From Plecoglossus altivelis (lineage: Eukaryota > Chordata > Actinopteri > Osmeriformes > Plecoglossidae), in contig BROE01000028.1 of the NCBI GenBank assembly GCA_036571765.1, positions 6,689,283 through 6,753,282 on the forward strand: a DNA stretch of 64,000 nt, given 5' to 3'. The stretch's first letter is position 1. Each line of letters begins with the position of its first letter. Both the position numbers and the translations under genes were made by a program. Below are positions 23,401 through 33,742 of the stretch, one piece after another. The notes beneath the pieces are model-generated. The model did not search any database, was not told the origin of the DNA, and saw only the letters and a list, made by a program, of their open reading frames with translations.

Positions 23401-24370
23401 GTGGCGGCGACCTGGAGGAGGGGCCTGAGAAGCCCCACCCCCCGGACATTCCAGACCTGGGCTCTGTGGAGCAGGAAGTCCGGGAGAAAGCTTCCAGGAT
23501 CCGCAGGAAACCAGGAGACCCCATCCTGATCCCGGAGCTCTCCACCTCAGGAAATATCACCACCAATGACCAGTGTCCCAGGTAACAGTATGATCAGGCA
23601 CTCTGCTGATCCTGGCTCTTCTGCTCCACTGTCGACACATGCTAATTTGATTAGCATGCTAATTTGATTAGCATAGCAAAGTTTATAAATATGCAAGGAG
23701 AGAGGCTGACAGACAGATACAGAGATTATCAGGCAAAGACTGGCAGGTTCTGACTCTCTGGGGCGTGGGGCGTGCAATCTCCTGCAGGGCCGAGTTTTCC
23801 CGGAGGGAAGACGTGGCCAAAAGGACTCTCTTCATCAAGGTCCTGTACAACGACAAAGAAGTCTCCAGAACGGACAGTCGCTCCCTCAACTCAGACTTCA
23901 GAGTGCACTTTGGTCAGATCTTCAACCTGAAGATCATCAACTGGCCTGAGAGCATCAAACTGCAGGTACAGAGGGTCCCTTCCTGGATGGTCTCACCCTC
24001 CAGTAGGGTCTCACTTCCTGGAGGGTCTCACTTCCTGGAGGGTCTCACTTCCTGGAGGGTCCGTCCTTCTGGATGTCAGGATATTCAGACAGTGCCCCAG
24101 TAAAATCAGTAGTTAATACTGTAGTATAAGATTTCTGTTAAACACTATCTGTCTGACAGTCTGCCTGCTAACCTGTCTGCCTGGCTGTGCGTGCATGGCC
24201 ACCATCCTGCAGGTGTTTGAGGCTGTGGGCTCCTCATCCTCTCTCCTGGCAGAGGTCTGTGTGCCGGCCCCCGAGCCCTCCACTCTGACAGGCAGCGCCC
24301 CCACAGAGCAGCTGGAATTCAGCAGCAACCTCAGGGTCATGTTTGACCATGAGGGCGTGGGCAGTGGTAT

Positions 24371-24401
<31 letters not shown>

Positions 24402-27400
24402 CACACACACACAAGTACTGTATGTACACACATACGCACATATTCAGTTAGACTAGAGACACTTCCTCCTTTTTCTCTTCCTCCATCCCTCTCTCTTGTT
24501 CTTTCTCTCCCCTTTTTTCTCTCCTCTCCTCCTCCTCCTGCTCCTCCTCTTCTCTCTCAGATGTCCCGTTCTCCTTTGAGGCGGACGGCAGTAACCGTCT
24601 AACCCTGCTGACGTCTGGGAAGCTGTCCTGCTGTGTGTCCTGGGCCCTGGGGGACGATGGCCTGCCCCTGGCCCCACCTGCTGCCCAGCGCCCCAGCGCC
24701 ATGTACAGGTAGGACCTCCTGATCCCACACTGGTCCCAGTACTCTGCACTGGACCCAGCCTGGTGATGTACAAGCCTTCTGAACATGCTACTGACATACT
24801 ACTGTATCTCTTTCCCTGTCTCTCTCTATCCCTGTCTCTCTCCCTGTCCCTCTCTCCCTGTCTCTCTCTCCCTCCCTGTCTCTCTCTAGTGGTCTGAAGC
24901 AGCTGGATGCAGTAGCCTGCATGGGGGCGTCCGGTCTGAGCGACGTGAGGAAGCTGGGGGAGTGGGCCACTGAGTCTCGCCTCGACCCCAACGACCCCAA
25001 CAACGCTGCCATCATGCAGCTGCTCAAGGTGAGCAAGGTCAGGGGTCACGACTCCAAGAGGCCTTGGAAGGAGATTCCCTTCATCACGTTAACTTGATAT
25101 CTGTCTCTCGACCACTGTCTCTCTTGCACTTATCTCCATGCCGTTGTCTCCCTATGTCTCTGCCCTTCCCCCAGGTGGCCAGCAGTGGTGAGGTTAGGGC
25201 ACCAGAGTACTTCCGTCTGGAGCAGCTGCAGGAGGAGTTTAACTTCCTGTCGGAGGAGGAAATGGACCGCTCCCGCCGTTTCCGCCTGCTCCGGCTGCGG
25301 AGCCAGGAAGTGGCCGAGTTCCGCAACTACAAGTGCGTTCCTGCCTTGGAGCGAGAGGTCACGGAGAAGGTGTTCCAGGTAACAGAAGGCCTTCCGGACA
25401 GACAAGGTGCTTCAGGTAGGACACCTTGAGGGAGAAGGTTCCCGAGGTTCAACCAGGGCTGTTCTGTTGTTGCAGGAGTATGAGAGGAGGCTGAAGGAGG
25501 GGGAGATTATCGACACCAAGGAACACCTGGACGCACACAGAGCCCTGGTGGCCAAGTACCTGCAGAAGGTGAGACCATCTCTGACCTGGGTGAGGTATCA
25601 CCTAACATCCTATACTGCAGTGGGTCTGATGCGGTCTCTCTCTCACCCTCCATCTTCTCTCTATTCTATGCCTCTCTCTTTCAGATTAGGGAGTCAGTCA
25701 TCAACCGTTTCCTGGTTGCTAAGCATCACTTCCTGCTGTCGGACCTGGTTGTTGAGGAGGAGGTTCCAAGTATCGGGTAAAAATACCATCATGATGACCT
25801 TCAGTGGAACCCCAACATATTGCAGGATGTGTGATTTGAGGGACAGATATGATTTATTCTAGGAACATATGGTTGACATTAGTATAGACAGCAGGTGAGT
25901 ACTGATGCACACTCTTTTCATGCAGTTTTAGGAGGTTCTCATCTCTTGGCATCAGTCTGAACTTTCTCCTTGTGGCTCTCGTGTCTCAGAGCAGTAGAGC
26001 TGTGGGTGTGAACTGGAGTTCTGGCCAGGTCTGACCAGACCAGACCAGGTGTATATGCTGTGTGTGGGTCTGGTTTGACGAAGTGTGGACGTGTATGACT
26101 GGACCTCTGGTGGTTTGCTAGCTACACATATCTGGCTAGCTAGCTAGCTTTTCAAATGCCCTTTTGCCGATTTCAGTTGCTCAATCTCTATTTTGGGTGG
26201 CATGCACGTAATCATTATTTGAACTAACCTTATCTGTTTTCATTCATTCATTTGTTCATGCTGTGATTCATGTGTGTTCATGGTCTGCTTGATAACCTCA
26301 TGCTCTGTTCTGTCATGTTCTCTTCTCTGGGTGCAGGGGTGCAGGGCCTGGGTATGTTGCTAGGGTTATCTCTTACTCCCTTGACCTCTCCCTGTGTGTG
26401 TCTGTCTGTAGATGACATCCATAATACTGTAGTGTTGCTGTAGTTTCCTCTGTCAGTGAAGGATAGATAACCTGTAGACCAACAGCAGCTGTGTGTGTGT
26501 GTGTGTGTGAGACCGTGTGATGTGGCTGTTTTCGCTGTACCCTCGGTGTGCTGGAGCTAACTGTGTGTGTGTGTGTGTTTTCGTGGTCCCCAGTGTGCTA
26601 GGCCTGAACCTGTTCAAGTTGGCGGAGCCCAAGCGGCCCCTGAAGCCCCAGAGGAAGGAGAGGAAGAAGGTGACGGCCCAGAACCTCTCAGACGGGGACA
26701 TCAAGCTAGCTGTCTCAAAACACCACATCAGCCACGTCACCTAACAGACATCTACCAGTAACCAAGCCACACCCCAGGTACACAGCCAACACTAACCTCA
26801 CCCGCAGGTACANNNNNNNNNNNNNNNNNNNNNNNNNNNNNNNNNNNNNNNNNNNNNNNNNNNNNNNNNNNNNNNNNNNNNNNNNNNNNNNNNNNNNNNN
26901 NNNNNNNNNNNNNNNNNNNNNNNNNNNNNNNNNNNNNNNNNNNNNNNNNNNNNNNNNNNNNNNNNNNNNNNNNNNNNNNNNNNNNNNNNNNNNNNNNNNN
27001 NNNNNNNNNNNNNNNNNNNNNNNNNNNNNNNNNNNNNNNNNNNNNNNNNNNNNNNNNNNNNNNNNNNNNNNNNNNNNNNNNNNNNNNNNNNNNNNNNNNN
27101 NNNNNNNNNNNNNNNNNNNNNNNNNNNNNNNNNNNNNNNNNNNNNNNNNNNNNNNNNNNNNNNNNNNNNNNNNNNNNNNNNNNNNNNNNNNNNNNNNNNN
27201 NNNNNNNNNNNNNNNNNNNNNNNNNNNGACGGGGACATCAAGCTGCTGCTCAACATCATCCGTGCCTACGACATCCCCATACGCAAGCCACATCCCAGGT
27301 ACCCCTACACTACCTCACCCCAGGTACCCCTACACTACCTCACCCCAGGTACCCCTACACTACCTCACCCCAGGTACCCCACCACTACCTCACCCCAGGT

Positions 27401-29769
27401 ACCCCTACACTACCTTACCCCAGGTACCCCTACCTTACCTCACACCAGAGACCCCTACACTACCTCACCCCAGGTACCCCTACACTTCCTCGCCCCAGGT
27501 ACCCCTACACTTCCTCGCCCCAGGTACCCCTGGTGTGACAGTGGAAGGGTAAGGTATAATCACGACAGGTTGTTAACTGTGTATTTTTCTCTCAGCAAAC
27601 CTGCTGTGGCGTCCAAGTCGGCTCGTTCCTTCACAGAGGCCTTCTCTGCAGGCCAGGCTTCCCAGAGTGCCGTGCAGGGCAGCGACTGGCTGCTCAACCA
27701 GGTACACTACTGCCTGAACACCACCTGTGTGGGGGGAGAGTGGGGAGGTAGCGGGTGTGTGTGTATCTTACGTGTGTGCGTGTGTGTCCAGGTCCAGGTG
27801 CGTCCCTTTGTGGAGGTGTCGTTCCAGAGGACGGTCCTCCAGACCACCACGGCCGACGGGCCCAACCCCTGCTGGAACGAGGAGCTGGCGCTGCCCTTCA
27901 GGTGACGCCCCGCCCAGTCACCCTGGCAACAGCGCCTCACCCTGGCAACAGCGCCTCACCCTGACACCCTTCCATCCTGGCCTCACCATTGACTGTATGA
28001 TCTCAGTATAGGTGTCATTGGATATACGCTAGCATTGCTAACCAACCTCCCGATGTCCCCCTTCCCCCCTCAGTGCCCCCAACGGAGACTACAGCACCGC
28101 CAGCCTGCAGGCTGTGAAGGACGAGGTCTTCATCAACATCTTCGACGAGGTGATCTACGAGGTTGGAGGGGTGAGTGGAACCATGTGACCTCAACAGCCG
28201 TGACCTCCGACCTTGGGAGGTCTCAGTGCCTTGTGTGTCAACAGGGATCAGCACAGCATTTTAAGCCTGTCTGATGAGTGTGTGTGTGTCGTGATGTGTG
28301 TGTGTGTCCTCCAGGAGGAGCTGGACCGCGGCAGGGAGATCCACACCCGTCTGGAGAAACACTGGCTGGGAGCCGTCAGGATCCCCTTCAGCACCATCTA
28401 CTTACAGTCCAGGGTGAGACACAGCACAGAAGATCTCTGACCCACCCCGTCTGATCCGAGTCCGAGTCTGATCCCCGTCTGATCTGATCGCTGTGGCAGA
28501 TCGACGGCACGTTCAAGGTGGACACGCCTGCGGTGTTGCTAGGCTACAGCAAGGAGCGCAGCCTGGGCAGCGAGGGGGGTTACGACGCAGTGCGCAGCCT
28601 GAGTGAGGGAGCCTTCATCACCCTCTTCATCACCATAGAACCCCAGCTGGTGCCTGGGGAAACGGTCAGGGAGAAGGTAAGGCCTGTCTTTCTGTCTGTC
28701 TAAGTGTCTGTCTGCTCACCTGTCTGTCTGTGTCTGTCAGCCTGCTTGTCTGTCAGTTGGTGTCTTGACATAACTTTATTATTTCATTCCTTTTGTATAC
28801 CTTGTTTCTACCATCCACATGATTTATCAATTAGTTTATTGTTTGCATCCTGTCTTTCCTCTGCTCTTCGCTCTGCTGCCTCTGCTAGATGAAGGAAGTG
28901 AAGGTAACTTCAGTCACATGACTGAGCTGCTTGTCACATGACTGAGCCACTTGCTAGCCTAGATTAGATTAGAGCAGACCAGCCCCCCGTCTCTTCTGTT
29001 TGACATTATCCACGCTCATGATCCTTGGTGACCCCGACCCCAGTGTCCTATGACCCTCTGACCCCCGGCCCCTGTCTCAGTTTGACTCCCATGAAAACGA
29101 GCGGGTGCTGCAGGCGTCGGAGGCGTTTGAGCGTGAGGCGGCGCTGGGCCACCCGGACCGGCCGTGCCTCACCACCGTCATCGACATCAATGGGAAGACG
29201 GTGTTCATCACCCGCTTCCTCCGCCCCCTCAACCCCCCTCAGGAGCTGCTGGACACCTCCCCTAACAGCCCCCAGGACACCACCGTTAGTACCGGGCAAA
29301 CCTCCACCTTATATTCCTTACGTCTCAACCTTGATGTTTTAAAGTGAGCTCCAGCCCCTCCTGGTGGTGGGAGTGCTGCACAGCAGCCAGTTCAAACCTC
29401 CCTCTTCCGTCTGTCACTTCCCAGGAGCTGGTTGCCAGGTTTGTGTCTCTCATCCCCTCCCTGCCGGACAGCGTCTCATTCGCTGGCGTCTGCGATCTGT
29501 GGAGCACCTGTGATGTAAGTGAAACCTCTCTCTGTCTATATTCCACCAGGCCCTGGCCCTTCCTACTCTACTGATCTGTCTGTGATCTTCTCTGCTGGTA
29601 GCAATTCCTGACGCTGCTGGCTGGAGATGAGGAGGAGCACGCCGTACTGCTGTGTAACTACTTCCTGTCCCTGGGCAAGAAGACCTGGCTCATCATCGGC
29701 ACGGCCGTTCCTGAGGTACTGGTTGTCTGTCTCTGTGTATGTGTCGGTGTGATTCCTTGTGTCTGAAAG

Positions 29770-29805
<36 letters not shown>

Positions 29806-31035
29806 ATAACGCTGTGTGTGTCCTCTCCTCCCAGGGCCCCACAGCCTACGTGTTGACCTACGAGCAGAGTCGCTACCTGGTGTGGAACCCCAGCAGTGGT
29901 CAGTACTACGGCCAGTACGACACCTTCTGCCCCCTGCAGGCCGTGGGCTGCCTGGTCAGCGCTGACAACGTGAGGCCCCCTTCCTTCTAATCCCGTTGCT
30001 AATGAACACTGTACGCTGCTCTCATGTCAGTGTTAATGGGTTGTGTGTTGGGTCGTCCAGGTGTGGTTCAACACCCAGGTGTACACGTCTCCTATGAGGA
30101 TCAGCTTTGATGTGACCAAGGCCAAGTTGTGGAAGCCTTTCTTCTCACGCTCCTTCCCCAACCCTGGGCTCTCCAGCGTGCAGGTATACACTTCAGGTGG
30201 TGTGTGTGTGTGTGTGTACAAGGCCATGTTGCTGACCTGTGCTATCTTGAGTTGCAGCCTGAGGAGCTTGTTTATCGCCGAACGGACAAGACTGCTGCTG
30301 CAGAGCTGCAGGACAGGTGAGGTGGGGTGTGGACAGGAATGATGAGACGAGGGGGGCGGGGGGGTTCGGCGTGAACCAGTCTAAACCAGTCCAAACTGCT
30401 TTAAACAGTCCAAACTCTGAACGTGGTCCCTGCAGGGTGGAGAAGATCCTCAAGGAGAAGATCATGGAGTGGCGCCCCCGGCAACCGACACGCTGGAACC
30501 GATACTGCACCTCCACGCTGCGCCACTTCCTGCCCCGTCTGGAGCTCAGCAGGGGGCGCGACGTGGCGGACGAGCACCGCCTGGAGCTGCAAAGCCTGCT
30601 GGGAGACTACAGGGTGAGGCTGGGGCTGGGGTGAGGCTGGGAGACTACAGGGTGAGGCTGGGGCTGGGGTGAGGCTGGGAAACTACAGGGTGAGGCTGGG
30701 AGACTACAGGGTGAGGCTGGGTCTGGGGTGAGGCTGGGAGACTACAGGATGAGGCTGGGACTAGGGTGAGGCTGGGTCTGGGGTGAGGCTGGGAGATAGC
30801 AGGTGATGCTCCAGCTCTCCTCAAACTCTCTATGTTCCTCCTCCAGATCTCAGGCTTCCCCCTCCACCTGCCCTTCTCTGAGATCCGGCCTGTGGTGGAG
30901 GCGGTCTACAGCACGGGGGTCCACAACGTGGAGGCGTCCAACGTGGAGTTTGCTCTGGCTGTTTACGTGCACCCTTACCCCAACAATGTCCTCTCTGTCT
31001 GGGTGTACCTGGCCTCGCTCGTACGCACACGCTAG
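17446..31035 (+). CDS. cc2d2a: CC2D2A (coiled-coil and C2 domain containing 2A), nearly complete
   Basis: Transition-zone protein of the MKS/B9 complex at the base of cilia; human mutations cause Joubert and Meckel syndromes. 38 exons in phase: 17446-17551, 17932-17982, 18691-18771, 18942-19074, 19243-19349, 19564-19665, 19827-19925, 20010-20240, 20452-20611, 21234-21370, 21632-21763, 21888-22097, 22235-22341, 22525-22665, 23019-23175, 23289-23581, 23788-23965, 24213-24366, 24561-24708, 24890-25028, 25175-25378, 25476-25568, 25685-25776, 26594-gap-27298, 27596-27701, 27792-27901, 28074-28170, 28315-28413, 28500-28676, 28889-28903, 29081-29284, 29425-29514, 29602-29715, 29835-29969, 30061-30183, 30258-30316, 30436-30613, 30847-31035. 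About 1,705 residues (human 1,620). Conserved anchors include AEEAYNFFTFNFDPEP, WFGDDGRI and SREHVLAA. The C2 domain lies in exons 24-28 and the transglutaminase-like C-terminal part in exons 32-38. An acidic poly-Glu stretch is near 20150. Only the extreme 5' coding end is unplaced. Confidence 0.93.
18000..18180. repeat. Degenerate TGTAGCTAC palindrome cluster
   Basis: Intronic stretch very dense in AGCT and in the self-complementary octamer GTAGCTAC and near variants (TGTAGCTAC, CTAGCTA, CTACTAGCTA). The copies are irregularly spaced, as in a decayed short-unit tandem repeat. Confidence 0.5.
19075..19205. repeat. Short minisatellite beginning at a CC2D2A splice donor
   Basis: About three imperfect copies of a unit of about 40 bp (CTTCCTGTTTATACCTGCCA plus a CATCCCACTT part) fill the intron start right after the donor at 19075. 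Confidence 0.75.
20639..21012. repeat. 17-bp minisatellite in CC2D2A intron
   Basis: About 22 copies of AGGGAGAACAGTCACCC and close variants. The array starts about 30 bases past the donor at 20612 and fills the donor half of a 622-bp intron. Confidence 0.95.
22670..22915. repeat. 30-bp minisatellite in CC2D2A intron
   Basis: About eight copies of a 30-bp unit made of ACACACGCACCTACACACAG followed by ACATTTTCAG. The array begins within 10 bases of the donor at 22666. Confidence 0.93.
23638..23675. repeat. Two tandem perfect mini-hairpins (GCTAAT-TTG-ATTAGC)
   Basis: A 17-bp direct repeat in which each copy is itself an inverted repeat with a 6-bp stem and a 3-base loop. It lies in the CC2D2A intron between the exons ending at 23581 and starting at 23788. 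Confidence 0.7.
23980..24062. repeat. 18-bp minisatellite (GGTCTCACTTCCTGGAGG)
   Basis: Four to five copies starting about 15 bases after the donor at 23966 in CC2D2A. Confidence 0.9.
24367..24414. repeat. (GCAC)n then (CA)n microsatellite at a splice donor
   Basis: Starts directly at the CC2D2A donor (GTATGCACGCACGCAC) and continues as a CA run. Confidence 0.9.
26703..26812 (+). pseudogene. cc2d2a: Error-like duplicate of CC2D2A exon 24 at a contig edge
   Basis: From 26703 to the N gap the sequence resembles a noisy second copy of 27240-27325. Both begin with GACGGGGACATCAAGCT, both reach CAAGCCACA then CCCAGGTAC, and both then enter the CCCCAGGTAC repeat. The left copy has scattered extra bases that break the frame (stop at about 26742). 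I read it as an unpolished contig end rather than a biological pseudogene. Confidence 0.6.
26813..27227. other. Assembly gap (415 N)
   Basis: A run of N inside CC2D2A exon 24. The flanks repeat the same 17 bases (26691-26707 and 27228-27244), so real missing sequence may be little or none. Confidence 0.98.
27299..27535. repeat. 25-bp minisatellite copying a CC2D2A splice donor
   Basis: Strict 25-bp period: the real donor at 27299 (CCCAG/GTACCCC) is followed by the same junction at 27324, 27349, 27374, 27399, 27424, 27474, 27499 and 27524; the 27449 copy is mutated to AGAG. Each intact copy is a credible decoy 5' splice site. Confidence 0.95.
28889..28903 (+). CDS. cc2d2a: Candidate 15-nt CC2D2A microexon (MKEVK)
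   Basis: A strong polypyrimidine tract and TAG acceptor (28887-28888) precede ATGAAGGAAGTGAAG, followed by GTAACT. Both neighbouring exons end or begin in phase 0, so inclusion adds five residues without a frame change, just before the exon that starts with FDSHEN. It may be alternatively spliced. It could also be chance; only RNA reads can tell. Confidence 0.5.
30590..30800. repeat. Minisatellite copying the last CC2D2A exon/intron junction
   Basis: Copies of GGGAGACTACAGG/GTGAGG, that is exon end plus donor, recur at about 30652, 30695 and 30714, and at 30750 with a mutated GATGAG; GCTGGGGTGAG sub-repeats lie between them. The exon itself supplies the first copy (donor 30614). Confidence 0.9.
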
Positions 31036-31369
31036 CCCAGCGGACCTGGATAGGCAGACAGTGGGTGTGTGTGTGTGTGTGTAGGGTGAGTGTATGTGTG
31101 TAGGGTGAGTGTGTGCGTATGGTGTGCGTGACTTCCTGTTTTTATAGAATATCATATTTTTGTATGTTGATTTTTGTGAAGCACGATTCAGGTCTAAGTT
31201 ATTTGTACATCAGTATGATAGGAGAGCATCAGCAGAAACACTGAAGCTGTTTATCTGTTATGTCAGCATTTTAACCAAAGTTCAAACTTGGCTTCAAATG
31301 ACAGCTCACAGCACTATAAATGTTTATTCAACTATTATAAAATAATTTCACACCATGAACCTTTTATGT

Positions 31370-31375
31370 AATAAA
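31370..31375 (+). terminator. cc2d2a: Poly(A) signal AATAAA of CC2D2A
   Basis: AATAAA 335 bases past the CC2D2A stop, in AT-rich sequence with a GT-rich stretch downstream. The FBXL5 signal on the other strand is about 120 bases further on. Confidence 0.7.
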
Positions 31376-31491
31376 ATGAGTTGTTTCGTTTACAGATAAC
31401 ATCTTGCTCATCATATGGTGGCCATACCCTTCTCACTAACAGACAGAAAACACTCAGAAAGCAACAGACAGCGTTTTACATCCAAGACACT

Positions 31492-31497
31492 TTTATT
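31492..31497 (-). terminator. fbxl5: Poly(A) signal AATAAA of FBXL5 (reverse strand)
   Basis: TTTATT on the + strand is AATAAA on the - strand. It marks a tail-to-tail junction with CC2D2A with only about 120 bases between the two hexamers. Confidence 0.55.
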
Positions 31498-32599
31498 ATT
31501 TCTGCTTTCGGAATATGTCATAACTGATTAGAAGTAATGGAGGAACTATCCAAGCCCAGAATGTCTCGTGATGGTAAACGTAAGATGCAGAGTGTATGTG
31601 TGTTGTGTATGTGCGTTATTTTCACAGCTGCTCTCTAGGGGGGGGCGGGGGGGTCGGGCGGCGGGGGGGTCGCTCTCATCCTGTCTTTCTCCTCACTTCT
31701 GACACATCGACGTCCTGTCTGGCAAGACCTGCTGAAGAAAACCGACTTCCTGTCCGGAGACTTTCTACTGAGAATGTCGACTTATTGCCAGGGTGATCAG
31801 GTACAGAGATCAGCTTCACACACCTAGCTCCTATCCCTCTACACTGACTCCACACCTGTCAGCTGGCTCCCACTGTCACCATGCTTCTCACTTGACTCCA
31901 CCATCTCCGTCACTCAGCAGGGTCATGTAATTAGCAACAGCAGGGTGGTTACCAGGGGCGAGTTGAGCCCTGACAAAACATAGCAGCAGCTCCATTTCAA
32001 TGGAAGCAAACATGTTGAACTAAGCTGTGCACCGGCTTGGACATAACCACCATGTTGCCAGAACTAGATACATGTTGAAACCACTGGACCACAGAATGAC
32101 AGGTCTTTGGACACGTATTATTACACCGGGAGAAACTAGGAGCCACAACATGTTTCAGATGTCCTGACCTACTGTTGCTACTTTTATCAGTTCATCATTT
32201 CGCTTTCAACATCAGATATCAATAATGGACAAGAGTGATAGCAGTCAAGTGTCTGCTATGACCAGACACATGGTAAACTCACTAGGGGGAATCGCTGCTC
32301 ACGCTGTCCTGAAACACTTGAAAGCACAGAGAAAATATTTCCAGATCAAAAAATGCAAACATTAGACATTGGCAGACTTCCATTTGAAACCATTAATAGA
32401 AGTTCCTTTATACATATGTGTGTTCCAAGACTCTGCACATGTTCATGAGAAACATGAATAAGTCCAACATTGTCTCTTGTTTACCAGTTTCATCTAGAAG
32501 TATAGACATGATAATGATCTATATAGGGGTGACACAAGGATACAAGACAAGTTAACTATTCCCAATATTAAAGTGCAATGAAAAACAATGGGATGGGAG

Positions 32600-33730
32600 T
32601 GAGAGGGCATAGTACATGGGGAGGTTGGCAGAGATGTCGTAAGAGTACGATGGGATGAGGAGGCGATGAGGGGACAGGTGCGCGCGAGGAGAATGGAAGT
32701 GGGACTGCAGTGAGAGGTTAGGGGAGTGGAAGAGGGGTGAGGAGATGAAGGAGAGGGTGCAGGAGAGCGGGCAGGGAGGGAAGGGAAGGGGCAGACAGGG
32801 TGGGTGGGAGGGGGAGGATAGGGGGAGAGAAGGGAGAGGAATTGGGAGAAAGGGAGAGTGAGGAGAGAGAGAAGAGAGAGGGGAAGAGAGGAAGAGAGGA
32901 AGGAGTTGAGGTGAGCGAGAGGGGGGAGGGAGAGAGATATGACAGGAAGACAGGGGAGGATGAGAGAAAGGGAGATTGACTCGGGCAGATGGGGCCATTC
33001 GGGAGGGTGTAAAAAGCGACAGGGGAGGGAGAGAAGAAGGGGTTGAAAGGACGATGCGGGGGGAGGGAGGTGACAGGAGGGAGGGGGTTGAGGGAGAGTA
33101 AGGGGGTGAGCTGACAGGAGGGAGAGCAGGAAGGGGGTGAAGGGTCTATGATGGGGTGCGTATTGGCGATGGGGGGACTGGTAGGGAGGACCAGGGTCTG
33201 ATAGTCGGGCATGTTTACGGTGGTCTGGGCATGGCGGCGGTGAGGGAGTGGGGGAGGACAGGGGTTTGTGAGGCATGAGCTATCTCGGGGATGGGGCGGA
33301 GGCGAGGGAGAGAGGACAGGGTGTGAAGGGTATTGTCGGATGGGATGGGGCGGGAGGGAGAGGAGAGAGACTTGGTTGGAGGATGAAGTGGTGTGTGGTG
33401 TTCGGGGGGTGTAGGGAGGGTGTAGAGCTAAGTAGACAGGTTGAAGTCTGAGTGGTGGGATTATGGGGGAGGGTGGAGAGAGACGTGGGGGAGAGGGGGA
33501 TAAGAGGGGTAGAGAGTGTAGGGGGGTAGAGGAAGGGATGAGAGGACAGGTTGACAGGGATGTGAGGGTCGCTAATGGTATGGGGGGAGGGAGGGAGAGA
33601 GGAAGGGGTTGAAGGGATGAGGGTGGGATGGGGGGGAGGGAGGGAGGGAGGACAGGGTTGAAGGGATGAGGGTGGGATGGGGGGGAGGGAGAGAGGACAG
33701 GGTTGAAGGGATGAGGGTGAGGTGACAGGA
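32600..33730. repeat. G/A-rich (+) / C/T-rich (-) minisatellite in FBXL5 3' UTR
   Basis: About 1.1 kb of GGGAGGGAGAG-type sequence with a clear repeat of GGACAGGGTTGAAGGGATGA followed by GGGTGGGATGGGG at 33590-33720. Long Pro/Ser/Leu open frames on the - strand (up to 389 codons) are composition artefacts. Confidence 0.85.
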
Positions 33731-33742
33731 GGGGAGGGGAGG

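Larger units (their letters stand above)
31475..33742 (-). other. fbxl5: FBXL5 3' UTR (about 2.3 kb)
   Basis: Runs from the FBXL5 stop (33743) down to the candidate poly(A) signal at 31497-31492 (- strand). The part 31500-32590 is ordinary mixed sequence with no coding potential that I can see; 32600-33730 is a polypyrimidine array in the transcript. Extent is inferred from the signal position. Confidence 0.6.

Noticed and set aside
26703..26745. Real premature stop in CC2D2A
   Set aside because: The stop lies only in the noisy copy beside the N gap; the sequence on the right of the gap continues the conserved frame.
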